From assembly GCA_933228675.1 (NCBI GenBank), contig OW121743.1:109797468-109861467 (forward strand): a DNA stretch of 64,000 nt, read 5' to 3'. Under the pieces are notes generated by a model. The model had not been told where the DNA came from. It made no database searches and worked only from the letters and a program-made list of their open reading frames with translations. This DNA is from Stomorhina lunata (taxonomy: Eukaryota > Arthropoda > Insecta > Diptera > Rhiniidae). Positions 23,959-37,500 of this stretch are shown here, in pieces. Numbering within the stretch: position 1 is the first letter of the stretch; the number at the start of each line of letters is the position of its first letter. The position numbers were made by a program, and so were the translations under genes.

Positions 23959-24710
23959 AAAACAAGTCTGTCAAGCCCGACCATACGATACCCTTAAACA
24001 CTAAAGCCAAAGTTGTTCTTTTTCCTGTAAAGACAAATATTTGTAAATTTGGCCATCATGCAAACATTTTTTCAAAACTTATATATTTAAGCTGTTTTCG
24101 ACATTTGAACTTAGGGTCAAATGTGGACCGATTATCTCGAAATTTTTTAATTTCAATTTTTATAAAAATTATGTATGCAAAAAAATTAACTCAAAATTCT
24201 CATTATCTTCAGATTTATGAGCGTTTTAGAGATTTTTGTCTCATTTAGTGCGTTTTGACAAAAGAGATTGTATTGGAGCTATGGTCAAATGTGGACCGAT
24301 TTCAAAGAAATTTGATGCAGTGATTTAAGTTTACAAAATAAGCTGTATTTGTTTTTAATTTCATGAAAAAATATTAATATTTGTGGCCCAAATATCAATT
24401 CCCGGAAGTGGGACCTATGGGAGGTACCATAAATAATGGACCGATATTGACGAATTTCACTTCAAAAAATTGATCTGTGCCAAATTTCATCATATTATCT
24501 TTAGAATTGCGAACTGTACTTTGATTACATGGTTTTCATGTGGACCCCATGTAAACCAGCCGTCCAGACGGACATAGCTAAATCGACTCAGAAAGTGATT
24601 CTAAGCCTCCTGAAATACTAACAGATGGGTCTAAGACAAATCTTTCTATGCATTACATATATCAGCACAAACTTATAATACCCTTTCCACTTATGGTGGT
24701 GAAGGGTATA
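23959..24710 (-). mobile_element. INE-1-like element, near full length
   Basis: Reverse-oriented relative to 9186-9994. It begins AAAACAAGTCTGTCAAGCC and ends GGTGGTGAAGGGTATA. It retains the central blocks GTGGACCGATTTCAA and GGGACCTATGGGAGG, but the GTCCGTCC tract is reduced to CCAGCCGTCCAGACGGAC. About 15 bases after AAAACAAG are missing compared with the other copies (no TAAGAAAGCGCTATAGT). Confidence 0.7.
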
Positions 24711-25989
24711 AAAATCACATCATATTTGAGTGTTTTTATACTTAGGGGGCCGTAATACATCGAAATTTAATAGTTAGACTTCAAAGTAATTTCACTTGTT
24801 GGCCAGTGTATTTAGATTGTCTGAATAAAGCTAACAATTAGAAGCGGCCATCTTTGTTTAATATCAGAATAATGCCAGACCATAAACGTCTTACTTGTTC
24901 CTCTAGATAATATTTGAATATTTAAAGGGATTAGCGACATACAGAAAATAAGAGACAAACGATTTTCAACCAAAAAAAATTTTTAATTTGTATAAAAATT
25001 GTCACTATAAGTAATTACAAAACTTAACTATGAAACATCTACTGGCTTTAAATTTAAGTTGTTATTTTTAATCTTAATTTTTTTCATGGAAAAGGTTAAA
25101 TTTTTTTGTTGTGACAATATGTAAATGCATTTTATGCACGACTTTTTCATATAAAGTTAGGAGGGTTCACAGAAACGAGTATTATTAAGTGCTTTGAATA
25201 TATGTCTTTAATCTCAATTCAATGGTTTAAGAACAGTAGTTTTGAGCCATCTATTGCCATTGAAAAACATTATAAGAAGGTTTTTTTTTAAATAGCCAAC
25301 ATTTACATCGGCGGCGTGTTAGGTGTATGCATCGGAGTATTTCAAAATTAATTTTACTTTGTAATTAGAAACCTAAAGCGAAATTTTATCGATTTCATCA
25401 AAGTTATGGCTTATTAAGTTTGAAAAAGTATATTTATTTCAAGAATATTTATTTATGCAAGAACATATGTATAAAATCTTAGTAAAATTTTTTTAATTTT
25501 TGACAAGTGAGATCTCCCCCTAATGTGGTTATATTACACATTTGTTTGTCTCTGACCTTACGAAAACTCTCCGAGTCCTGACTAAGAATTAAATGATATT
25601 TAGTGGTATTTGTTGGATGGTTTTTATATGTCGGTGTAGTTTAAAAGTAATGCGCGTCTGTGTTTAAAATTAAAATTGACTCGATTTTTTGGAATTGTGT
25701 TGGAAAGCTGGAACAACCATCAATTAAAAAACACAAAGGACACTAAAAAGTTAATGAAAATTCTTGGAATAAACATAAAATTTTAGTTAAGCTTTTAGCT
25801 TTTCCTAGAAAAATAACTAAACGAAATTTTAAAATGTAAAATAATTAAAAACTTCTATTAAAACACAAACAAAGTAGAAAGTAGATTTTTTAATAAAACC
25901 GTAGATGGAAAGAGTATATGGCTCGAAAGTGCCAGCACAATAAACGGGCTGGTCAAATTTGATTTCGTCGACTATAGCTAAAATGTATT
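24711..25989. other. AT-rich spacer
   Basis: No gene or repeat recognised. A small GC-richer patch at 25305-25345 (CATCGGCGGCGTGTTAGG) is isolated. Confidence 0.5.
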
Positions 25990-26064
25990 TTTTTTGTCAT
26001 TATTTGAGCAATTTTAAATTCAATTTTTACTTCTGTTTAAATTTGATCTGTTTTTCTTTTTGTC
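25990..26064 (+). repeat. left flanking direct repeat of array E
   Basis: Contains TTTGTCATTATTTGAGCA, TTTTAAATTCAATTTTTAC and TTTTTGTCTG in order. The same order of blocks, slightly diverged, recurs on the right side of array E at 27208-27270. Confidence 0.7.
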
Positions 26065-27207
26065 TGAAAATTTTTTCTATAGAATTTTCGTTTTAAAATT
26101 TTTTTCTATAGAAAAATTTTCGTTATGAAAATTTTTTCTATAGAAAAATTTTCGTTATGAAAATTTTTTCTATAGAAAAATTTTCGTTATGAAAATTTTT
26201 TCTATAGAAAAATTTTCGTTATGAAAATTTTTTCTATAGAAAAATTTTCGTTATGAAAATTTTTTCTATAGAAAAATTTTCGTTATGAAAATTTTTTCTA
26301 TAGAAAAATTTTCGTTATGAAAATTTTTTCTATAGAAAAATTTTCGTTATGAAAATTTTTTCTATAGAAAAATTTTCGTTATGAAAATTTTTTCTATAGA
26401 AAAATTTTCGTTATGAAAATTTTTTCTATAGAAAAATTTTCGTTATGAAAATTTTTTCTATAGAAAAATTTTCGTTATGAAAATTTTTTCTATAGAAAAA
26501 TTTTCGTTATGAAAATTTTTTCTATAGAAAAATTTTCGTTATGAAAATTTTTTCTATAGAAAAATTTTCGTTATGAAAATTTTTTCTATAGAAAAATTTT
26601 CGTTATGAAAATTTTTTCTATAAAAAAATTTTCGTTATGAAAATTTTTTCTATAGAAAAATTTTCGTTATGAAAATTTTTTCTATAGAAAAATTTTCGTT
26701 ATGAAAATTTTTTCTATAGAAAAATTTTCGTTATGAAAATTTTTTCTATAGAAAAATTTTCGTTATGAAAATTTTTTCTATAGAAAAATTTTCGTTATGA
26801 AAATTTTTTCTATAGAAAAATTTTCGTTATGAAAATTTTTTCTATAGAAAAATTTTCGTTATAAAAATTTTTTCTGTAAAAAAAAATTTCGTTATGAAAA
26901 TTTTTTCTATAGAAAAATTTTCGTTATTAAAATTTTTTCTATAGAAAAATTTTCGTTATGAAAATTTTTTCTATAGAAAAATTTTCGTTATGAAAATTTT
27001 TTCTATAGAAAAATTTTCGTTATGAAAATTTTTTCTATAGAAAAATTTTTCTATAGAAAAATTTTCGTTATGATAATATAGAAAAATTTTTGTTATCAAA
27101 ATTTTTTCTATAGAAAAATTGTTTTTAACCAAAATTTTTCTCGAGAAAAATTTTCGTTAGGAAAAAGATTTTTTTCTATGGAAAAATCTTCGTTATGAAA
27201 ATTTTTT
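26065..27207. repeat. minisatellite array E (32-bp unit, CGTTATG spacer)
   Basis: Roughly 30 almost perfect copies of CGTTATGAAAATTTTTT joined to CTATAGAAAAATTTT occur at 26110-27060. This is one of the most homogeneous arrays in the window and so probably one of the youngest. Units decay only in the last 150 bases. Confidence 0.97.
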
Positions 27208-27306
27208 CATTTGTCATTGTTTGAGCAGTTTTAAATTTAATTTTTACATCTGTTTATCTTTTGTCTGTCTGTCTGTGTAAGTGTGTGTGTCTGTCTATCT
27301 GTCTGT
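27208..27306 (+). repeat. right flanking direct repeat of array E plus (TCTG)n/(TG)n microsatellite
   Basis: Repeats the blocks seen at 25990-26064 (TTTGTCATTGTTTGAGCA, TTTTAAATTTAATTTTTAC), then runs into CTGTCTGTCTGTG and GTGTGTGTCTGTC tracts at 27262-27306. Confidence 0.75.
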
Positions 27307-27966
27307 CATCATACAAACATTTTCTCAAGACTTATATAAAAGCTATTTCCGTCATTTGGACTTACATATATGAGAGTTAGGGTCAAATATATGAACGATT
27401 ATCTTGAAATTAAGCAAATTGATTACAGTTGTTACAAAAATTATGTAGGCAAAAAATAAGCTTAAAATCATCATTACTTCAGATTTTTGTCTCATTTAGT
27501 GCATTTTGATAGAGGAGTTTGTATGGGCTCCATGGTCAGATGTGGACCGGTTCCAACGAAATTTGGTACAGTGATGTTGGTTTGTATAAGCAATATTTGT
27601 TTTAATTTTCATACAAAATAAAATATACTTGTGGCCAAAATATCAATTCCGGGAAATGGGACCTATGTAAGATACCATAAATAATTTACCGATTTTGACG
27701 AGTTGCAATAGCCATGGTCCCACTATTATTTGTTCCAAATTTGATCAAATTATCTTTAGAATTGCAACCTTCACTTTTATAACAAGGTAAACATGGGGTC
27801 CAGCCAGCCAGCCGGACGGACGGACTGACATCCTTAAATCGGCTCAGGAAGTCTTTCTAAGTCTATTGGTGCACTTTAAGGTGGGTCTAAGACCAATATT
27901 TTTATGCGTTACATACAGCAGTACAAACTTATAATATCCTTTCTACCTATGGTATTGAAGGGTTTA
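27307..27966 (-). mobile_element. INE-1-like element lacking its 3' terminus
   Basis: Minus-oriented copy starting inside the element at CATCATACAAACATTTTCTC and running to ACCTATGGTATTGAAGGG. The AAAACAAGTAAG end with its hairpin is absent, replaced by the TCTG microsatellite. The GC-rich tract is well preserved (CAGCCAGCCAGCCGGACGGA). Confidence 0.7.
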
Positions 27967-28864
27967 ATGAGAAAATTCTACAAATAGACATCTCGGAAGA
28001 TCATCAGAAGTTGGTTTCAAGAAAAATCCCTTTGGAAAGTAATTATTCATTATTAAAGGCATAAGAAGAACATGCCTCTAATTATAACCTGCAATGTTTA
28101 TTTATGATCTTTTATAGATACATCCTTTCAAGGTGTGGGAGTGTGTTAATAAGCAGCCGTAACTACAACAAATACAAAACAAACTGTAGCAACAATGATT
28201 ATTTATTTAAAGCAAGCGATTAAATAATGTTTACTCTCGCATGCGACATTTTCAATTAGATTTTCAATTATGTACTTTTCTTTGCCGTTAAGTATGCATT
28301 AGTTATCGTCAATTCAATGTTTGTTTGTTTGTCTTCGAGCGGTAAAGTAAAAGAGTACCCAGCAGTTCAAGTAATAATGTTTACAACTGCTTCAAGTCAT
28401 TGGCAAGAAATTTAGCAAAGTTATCGTCACTTAAAATGGATACAAGCTAATTTTGGAACTTTTAGCATTTCTAACACACATCTCAAAAATTGATAAGCTT
28501 AAATGTGCAACATTCTTACCAAACTGAGTCAGTGAACTTTAAGCAACTGTCATTTACTTTTAAACTACCGGATGGTGACAGACTGTGAGTAAACGCCACT
28601 TAGTTAAAGTATTTATGCTTGTGGTTAAGTTCGATGTATTCTGCCACGCAACTTGAAGTTTTTAAGTTTTTCTTTCTATTTGCGCTTAAATAAATATAGA
28701 TTTCACATTAATTTGAATTATATAATAAACAAAGTTCGCAAAACTTTTAATTAAGTACTACTTAGCAAATCGATAGAGCAAATAAAATATATATAAATTT
28801 AAATAAAAGGAAGTCATTTTATAGAATATATGCGAAATTTAAATCAAAACGAGCATGAAATTAT
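27967..28864. other. AT-rich spacer
   Basis: No gene recognised. Composition is slightly less AT-biased around 28220-28640, but no frame of interest is open. Confidence 0.5.
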
Positions 28865-29860
28865 TAGCAACATTAAATTTTTCGGTATCAAAATTTTATC
28901 ATAGAAAATGTTTGAAAAAAAATGTTTCTATAGAAAACTTTTCGTTTTCGAAAATTTTTTCTATACAAAAATTTTCGTTCGGTATGAAAATTGTTTCTAT
29001 AGGAAAATTCTCGGTATTAAAATTTTCCTATAGAAACATTTTCGTAATGAAATTTTTTTCTAAAGAAAAATTTTCGCTATGAAAATTTTTTCTATAGAAA
29101 AATTTTCGTTATGAAAATTTTTTCTATAGAAAAATTTTCCTTATGAAAATTTTTTCTGTAGAAAAATTTTATGAAAATAAATAAATTTAGATTTATTTAT
29201 GGAAATTATGAAAATTTTTTCTATAGAAAAATTTTCGTTATGAAAATTTTTTCTATAAAAAATTTTCGTTGTGAAAATTTTTCTATAGAAAAATTTTGGT
29301 TATGAAAACTTTTTCTATAGTAAAATTTTCGCTATGAAAATTTTTTCTATAGAAAAATTTTCGTTATGAAAATTTTTTCTATAGAAAAATTTTCGTTATG
29401 AAAATTTTTTCTTTAGAAAAATTTTCGTTATGAAAATTTTTTCTTTAGGAAAATTTTCGTTATGAAAATTATTTCTTTAGAAAAATTTTCGTTATGAAAA
29501 TTTTTTCTTTAGAAAAATTTTCGTTATGAATATTTTTTCTTTAGAAAAATTTTCGTTATGAAAATTTTTTCTTTACAAAAATTTTCGTTATGAAAATTTT
29601 TTCTTTACAAAAATTTTCGTTATGAAAATTTTTTCTTTAGAAAAATTTTCGTTATGAAAATTTTTTCTTTAGAAAAATTTTTGTTATGAAAATTTTTTCT
29701 TTAGAAAAATTTTCGTTATGAAAATTTTTTCTTTAGAAAAATTTTTGTTATGAAAATTTTTCCTTTAGAAAAATTTTCGTTATGAAAATTTTTTCTATAG
29801 AAAATTTTTCGTTATGAAAATTTTGTCTATAGAAAAATTTTCTTTATTAAAATTTTAAAA
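28865..29860. repeat. minisatellite array F (32-bp unit, CGTTATG spacer)
   Basis: Same unit as array E, but the central block 29400-29770 has CTTTAG in place of the palindromic CTATAG. It lies 1.7 kb from E, separated by an INE-1-like copy, so the two probably derive from one source array. The open frame at 28855-29082 is incidental. Confidence 0.95.
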
Positions 29861-31149
29861 CTTTGGATATAGATATTTTTCATATTTTTTTTTTTTTTGC
29901 AGAGAAGAATTTCATTTAATTTTAATTTTTATTGTCATAAATTTCTACTTTTCATTATTGTAACATCTAAATTTGTAATTAAAAATTTTCCAACGTTTAT
30001 TTACCTTTTGCAAAACCATGAACTAAAGTGAAAATTTGTATATTACCTCAAGGCATCAGAGTGTGGCAATACATGAACATTTACATACATGCCTATAAAG
30101 ATAGAACTTAATGTTTAAACAATTAATTTTTTGTTTAACTTTTATGAGAAAACAAAAGTTTAAATAATCATACAATGACAACATCGAAAAATTCGCAATA
30201 AATAATGATGGTAACGATGATTATGATAACGATGATGCGGCTGATGATGATGATGATGACGATGATGGGGTGGACGTTGATGTATTTAAACCAATAAAAC
30301 CACAGAAAACATTATAAAAGTGACTCGAAATTGTAATTATTGCATGAATAACAACGTGTTTTATAATTACACATTTCTCTCATTTTGGCTTCAACTCTTA
30401 TCGTTGCTATTTTTCATTATTTTGTATTTTGTCTATGGTATAGACAGACATAAAAAAATTTAATGCAACAGCAATTATAGGAACAGCAACATTTAGTACA
30501 TAAGTAGATATAGGACATACTTCATGGGAAATGTAAAGGCATCAATGCCGCTGCTTCATTTCTAGACAACCATTTGGAGGCAACCGACCAGAGTTAGTCA
30601 GCCCAACCAACCAACCAACTCATTTGCATTGTTATACATTTATTGACAACAGACTTTGAAACACGTAGTTTAGATATCAGTACTTAGCCAGAAATAGATA
30701 ATCATCATCCTGAGCTGCTCTTTCCCCCAACTACACACATTAAGTCTAACAGCCTTTAATAAAAGTATCTAAAATATTGGTATGCATCGTTAGTGTTTGG
30801 GTGGTCTGAGTATGTATTTGTCTGTGCGAGTTTGCAAGGATTTTCATAGTCCTGATTATGGAAAATGTTGCTTCACTTAGCGTAAACCATCAGACATTAG
30901 AATCATAGAAATTTATTTTAAAAACACGCATTGGATGAATTTTATCATCAATGTCATTATATTAGTAAACCACTACAACATGTTCATGTTCATCAGCGCA
31001 AATGAAACCGCACAATTTAAAAACGTTAATTTGAAAATTAGAAAACGAAGGAGTTGGATTTCAAGAACTTGTTCAAAATTGAACCTGAATACAGGTTAAA
31101 ATTTATAGATAAAGTTTAATTTAGAAAAAATTATCATATTGAGAATTTT
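29861..31149. other. AT-rich spacer with GAT microsatellite
   Basis: A degenerate (GAT)n tract lies at 30206-30270. No gene recognised; GC-richer words near 30545-30625 include a short CCAA repeat (CCAACCAACCAACC). Confidence 0.5.
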
Positions 31150-33150
31150 TAAAAACTATAAATAGCAAATTTTGAAAATTTTCTTATAGTAAATTTTCGA
31201 AAAATTTCCTTTAAATAGTCAATTTTCGAAAAATTTCCAATAAATAGTTAATTTCCGAAAAGTTTCCTTTAAATAGTCAATTTTCGAAAAATTTCATATA
31301 AAAAGTCAATTTTCGAAAAATTTCTTATGAATAGTCAATTTTTAAAAAATTTCCTATAAATAGTAAATTTTCAAAAAATTTCCTATAAATAGTAAATTTT
31401 CGAAAAATTTCCTATAAACAATCAATTTTCGAAAAATTTTCTATAAATAGTCATTTTTCGAAAAATTTCCTATAAATAGTCAATTTTCGAAAAATTTCCT
31501 GTAATAAGTAAATTTTCGAAAAATTTCCTATAAATAGTCAATTTTCAAAAAATTTCCTATAGTTAGTTATCGAAAAATTTCCTATAAATAGTCAATTTCA
31601 GAAAAATTTCCTATAAATAGTCAATTTCAGAAAAATTTCCTATAAATAGTCAATTTTCGAAAAATTTCCTATAAATAGTCAATTTTCGAAAAATTTCCTA
31701 TAAATAGTCAATTTTCGAAAAATTTTCTATAAATAGTATATTCTTAAAAAATTCCCTATAAATATCAATTTTCGAAAAATTTTCTATAAATAGTATATTC
31801 TTAAAAAATTCCCTATAAATATCAATTTTCGAAAAATTTTCTATAAATAGTATATTCTTAAAAAATTCCCTATAAATATAAATTTTTGAAAAATTTCCTA
31901 TAAATAGTCAATTTCCGAAAAATTTCCTATAAATAGTCAATTTTCGAAAAAATTCCTGTAAATAGTCAATTTTCGAAAAATTTCCTATAAATAGTCAATT
32001 TTCGAAAAATTTCCTGTAATAAGTAAATTTTCGAAAAATTTCCTATAAATAGTCAATTTTCAAAAAATTTCCTATAGTTAGTTATCGAAAAATTTCCTAT
32101 AAATAGTCAATTTCAGAAAAATTTCCTATAAATAGTCAATTTCAGAAAAATTTCCTATAAATAGTCAATTTTCGAAACATTTCCTATAAATAGTCAATTT
32201 TCGAAAAATTTCCTATAAATAGTCAATTTTCGAAAAATTTTCTATAAATAGTATATTCTTAAAAAATTCCCTATAAATATCAATTTTCGAAAAATTTTCT
32301 ATAAATAGTATATTCTTAAAAAATTCCCTATAAATATCAATTTTCGAAAAATTTTCTATAAATAGTATATTCTTAAAAAATTCCCTATAAATATAAATTT
32401 TTGAAAAATTTCCTATAAATAGTCAATTTCCGAAAAATTTCCTATAAATAGTCAATTTTCGAAAAAATTCCTGTAAATAGTCAATTTTCGAAAAATTTCC
32501 TATAAATAGTCAATTTTCGAAAAATTTCCTATAAATAGTCAATTTTCGAAAAATTTCCTACAAATAGTCAATTTTCGAAAAATTTCCTATAAATAGTCAA
32601 CTTTCGAAAAATTTCCTATAAATAGTAAATTTTCCAAAAATTTGCTATAAATATTAATTGTCGAAAAATTTCCTATAAATAGTCAATTTTCGAAAAATTT
32701 CCTATCAATAGTCAATTTTCGAAAAATTTCCTATCAATAGTCAATTTTCGAAAAATTTCCTATAAATAGTCAATTTTCGAAAAATTTCCTATAAATAGTA
32801 AATTTTCGAAAAATTTCCTATAAATAGTCAATTTTCGAAAAATTTCCTATAAATAAAAAATTTTCGAAAAATTTCCTATAAATTTCCTCTAAATAGTCAA
32901 TTTTCGAAAAATTTCTTATATATAGTCAATTTTCGAAAAATTTCCTATAAATAGTCAATTTTCGAAAAATTTCCTATAAATAATCAATTTTCGAAAAATT
33001 TCCGATATATAGTAAATTTTCGAAAAATTTCCTATAAATAGTCAATTTTCGAAAAATTTCCTACAAATAGTAAATTTTCAAAAAATTTCCGATAAATAGG
33101 AAATTTTCAAAAAAATTTCCTATAAATAGTCAATTTTCGAAAATTTTTTT
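31150..33150. repeat. minisatellite array G (29-bp unit) with 515-bp higher-order duplication
   Basis: The unit is CCTATAAATAGTC followed by AATTTTCGAAAAATTT. Rare variants fall in identical order in two adjacent blocks exactly 515 bases apart (for example GTAATAAG at 31501 and 32016, AATTCCTGTA at 31951 and 32466), with very few differences such as CGAAACATTT at 32173. The two blocks span about 31484-31998 and 31999-32513. This is a recent segmental duplication within the array. Confidence 0.95.
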
Positions 33151-34544
33151 GCAAAATCCCCCAAATTCTCTATTACATGATCGAACTTCCACTAAACGTT
33201 TATTTTTTCTTTAAACCATTTGGGACCCTTTAGCTTCTTACATAACCCCAACAAATTGTTCCCACAAATTGTCTCACCTATTTAACACAAAACCTGTCAA
33301 TAAATAAATGATAGACAATACAAGAAAAAACCAAACCAAACTATTCTATTCTAAAAAAACTCATCATTAAACATGATGAACTTCAAAAAGCTGTTAAACT
33401 TAAATCCTTGGACTCTTGTAACAAATTTGTACAAGAAACTGCAGCAAAAAGCTCAAAAATAAAAAAAAGGCCTTAGTAGTATTTGGTAATAGCAGATATT
33501 TTTTGCTTTCATATTTAATAAAGATGTAATTTAATGATAATAATATTTTTTAGCACTAAATGACTGAAGATGTAACCAGCAATTTTTTTGCTAAAAGCAC
33601 AATAAAACTAACAAACTCCTTATATTTATTTCTTTTCACACTCTGAGACAGAAAAAAAAATAAACTTTTCAGATATTTTTAGAGAAGTAAAATGTACAAA
33701 TGAAAGCATGAAAAGTAATTTTTTCCTTTTTAAAGTTTTAACACAATTTAAGGAAAAGATAACAACACTTTAAACGTTTCTTAAGACTACGAAAAGTTCT
33801 TGTCGTTGTTTAAGGTTGGAAAAAGTATTTCTCGTTGGTAGTGTCCAATTAAATAGTTTTCCGTTTTTTTTTTTTTTGCTGTTTGTGAAAATCTTTAAAA
33901 TGAAGGCTTTAAGAAGCTGTTAAACAATAAGTTAAGCATTACTTAGCAATTATTGCAGTTAGACATAGATGAAAATGGAACCAAACTCTGAAAACGAAGA
34001 AGATTTTTTTGAAGCTGAAGATGATGCTGCTTTGGGATGTATTGGGTGTAAAACTAGTATAAAACATTAGCTAGGAGGGAACGCGTGCTCTTTGCTCGCT
34101 GAAGCATTTGGAATGGCATGGAATTGTAGTGTTCAATAGACCACAAGATAAGAATGGAATCGAGCGGGAAGAAAAAAACATAAGAAGTGTTAATAGTCAC
34201 ACAGCATTCGCTTCTTTCGTCGATGCTTTCATACATATAAGGTGTAACAAACATAGTCAAAATCACACTTACAACACGTTTAAAAACTACAATTGTAAAC
34301 TTTCAATGCAACAATTGCTACAAAAAAAAAAACAATGTTGCACAAGATTTTCTAACATAAGCGTGGATTTTTCGTTTAATTCTTTTTCTATTTTTTTGTT
34401 TATACAATAAAATGAAGAAGGCGACTGCCTCTCCTTTTGGTTAATATCTTAAGCTACAAGACAAAATTGGATAATTGCAGTTTAAGATTTTGTTTGTAAC
34501 ACTTATCACATGCCCATGCCTTTTCTAAATGTATTTTCTTTAAA
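33151..34544. other. AT-rich spacer
   Basis: Mostly unique. A 33-codon ATG frame at 33969-34070 encodes a short acidic peptide (MKMEPNSENEEDFFEAEDD then AALGCIGC) and stands out from the background; see findings. Larger frames at 34054-34410 overlap on both strands and are not supported. Confidence 0.45.
33969..34070 (+). CDS. short acidic ORF (hypothetical, 33 aa)
   Basis: ATG at 33969, TAG at 34068. Residues 4-19 are dominated by Glu and Asp, followed by a CIGC pair of cysteines. Acidic N-termini of this type occur in several transposase families and in many nuclear proteins, so it may be a first exon or a transposon remnant. A donor-like GGGTGTAA lies near 34045. No continuation is visible downstream. 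Function unknown. Confidence 0.2.
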   Translation: MKMEPNSENEEDFFEAEDDAALGCIGCKTSIKH

Positions 34545-37500
34545 ATTTTTATAATGAACAATTTTTTAAGAAAATTGTTAAAATGACAAATTTTTAGGAA
34601 AATTTTTAAATGACAATTTTCTTTAGAAATTTTTATAATGAATAATTTTCTAAAGAAATTTTTATAATGAAAAATTTTCTATAAACATTTTTGTAATGAA
34701 AAAATTTGTATAGAGAAACTTTTATAATGAAAAATTTTCTAAAGAAATTTTTAAAATATAAAATTTTCTATAAAAATTTTTGCAATGAAAAATTTTCTAT
34801 TAAAATTTTTGCAACAAAAATTTTTCTATAAAAATTTTTGCAACAAAAATTTTTCTATAAAAATTTTTGTAATGAAAAATTTTTATAGAAATTTTTATAA
34901 CAACAAATTTTCTATAGAAATTTTATAAGAATTTTTTTTTTTTTAGAAAAAAGAATTCTATAGAAATTTTTTAAATGAATATTTCTATATAGAAATTTTA
35001 ATAATGAAAAATTTTCTATAAGAATTTTATAAAAAAAATTTCTTTAGAAAATAAACATTTTTATAATGAAAAATTTTCTATAGAAATTTTTATAATGAAA
35101 AATTTTCTATAGAAATTTTTATAACGAAAAATTTTCTATAAAAATTTTTATAACGCAAATTTTCTATAGAAATTTTTGCAATCAAAATTTTTATAAGGAA
35201 AAATTTTTTCTTAGAAATTTTTATCGTGAAAAATTTTCTATTAAAATTTTTGTAATGAAAAATTTTCTACAGAAGTTTTTATAAAGAAAACTTTTCTTTG
35301 AAAATTTTTAAAATGAAAATTTTCTATAAAAATTTTTATAATAAAAAATTCTCTATAGAATTTTTTTAAATAAAAAATCTTCTATATACATTTTTATAAT
35401 AAAAAATTTATTATAGAAGTTTTAAAAAAAAAAAACTTTTGTAATGAAAAATTTTTTATAGAAATTTTTATAACAAAAAATTTTGTATCAAAATTTTTGT
35501 AATGAAAATTTCTTTAGAAATTTTTATAATGAAAAATTTTTTACGTTAATTTGTGTAAAAAAGTTTTTTTTTTTAAATGAACAATTTTTTATAGAAATTT
35601 TTTGTAATAAAAAATTTTCTAAAGAAATTTTAATAATAAAAATTTTCTATAGAAATTTTTATAATAAAAAATTTCTATAGAAATTTTTTAAATCAAAAAT
35701 TTTCTAAAAAAATTTTTGTAATGAAAAACTTTTTTTTATAAAGAAAAATTTTCTATAGAAATTTTTATAATGAAAAATTTTCTATAAAAACTTTTATAAT
35801 AAAAAAATGTTTTATAGAAATTTTTATAATGAAAAATTTTCTATAGAAATTTTTATAACAAAAAATTTTGTATTAAAATTTTTATAATGAAAATTTCTCT
35901 AGAAATTTTTATAATGAAAATTTCTCTAGAAATTTTTATAATGAAAATTTCTCTAGAAATTTTTGTAATGAAAAATTTTCTACGTAAATTTGTATAATAA
36001 AAACTTTTCTATAGAAATTTTTAAAATGAAAAATTTTGTATTAAAATTTTTATAATAAAAAATTTTCTTAAGAAATTTTTATAACAAAAATTTTCTATAA
36101 AAATTTTTAAAATAAAAAATATAAATCAAAAGTTTTCTAAAAAATTTTTGTAATAAAAAACTTTTTTTTATAAAGAAACATTTTCTATAGAAATTTTTAT
36201 AATGAAATAACTTCTCTATAAATTTTATAATGAAAATTTCTCTAGAAATTTTTATAATGAAAATTTCTGTAGAAATTTTTATAATGAAAAATTTTCTACG
36301 TAAATTTGTATATTAAAAACTTTTCTATAGAAATTTTTAAAATGAAAAATTTTTTAAGAAATTTTTATAACAAAAATTGTCTATAAAAATTTTTATAATA
36401 AAAAATTTCTATAGAAAAATTTTTATGTCGAAAAATTTTCTAAAAAAAAAATTTTTATATCGAAAAATTTTCTATTGAAAAATTTTTATATTGAAAATTT
36501 GTATATAGAAAAAATTAAGTTTTTTCTATATACAAATTTTCGATATATCGAAAATTTGTCAATAGAAAAATTTTTATATATTTTATTATATTTTTCTATC
36601 GAATAACTTTAAAATCGAAAATTTTTAAGTGAAAAATTTTAATTTCGAAAAATTTTCTACAGAAAAATGTTTATATCGAAAAATTTTCTTTAGCTAAATT
36701 TGTTTTCGAATATTTTTAACAGAAAAATTTTATATCGAAATTTTTTCTGTAGAAAAATTATTATATCGATAAATTTTCTCTAGAAAATAGTTTATATCGA
36801 AAAATTGTCTATAGCAAATATTTCATATCAAAAATTTTCTATAGAATCATAGAATCAAAAAATTTTCTATAGAAAAATTTGTATATCAAAAAATTTTCTA
36901 CAAAAAAAATTTTATATCGAAAAATTTTCTACAAAAAAAATGTTTGTATCGAAAAATTTTGTACAAAAAACATTTTTGTATTGGAAATTTGTCTATAGAA
37001 AAATTTTCTATTGAGAAATTTTTATATCGAAAATTTGTATATAGGAAAAATTTAATATCGAAAATTTGTCTAAAAAAAATGTTTATATCGAAAATTTTTC
37101 TATAGAAAAACTTTAAAATAGAAAATTTTAAATTGAAAAATTTTTATATCAAAAAATTTTCTACAGAAAAATTTTTATATCGAAAAAATTAAATATCGAA
37201 AATTTGTCTATAGAAAAATTTTTAATCAGAAAATGTAATATATTGATACATTTTCTATAGAAAAGTTTTTATATAGAAAAATTTTCTACAAAAAAATCTT
37301 TATATCGAAAAATTTTCTATAAAAAAATTTTTTTATAGAAAATTTGTATACAGAAAAAATTTAATATCGAAAATTTTTTTATAAAAAAATTTTATGCCGA
37401 AAATTTTTCTATAGAAAAATTTTTTTATCTAAAATTTTTGTATCAAAAATTTTTTTATCGAAAATTTTTTTATGGAAAAATTTTGATATCGGAAATGTTT

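Noticed and set aside
24720..24830. Mariner-type terminal repeat near TTGGCCAGTGTATTT
   Set aside because: No matching inverted partner and no TA duplication could be found.
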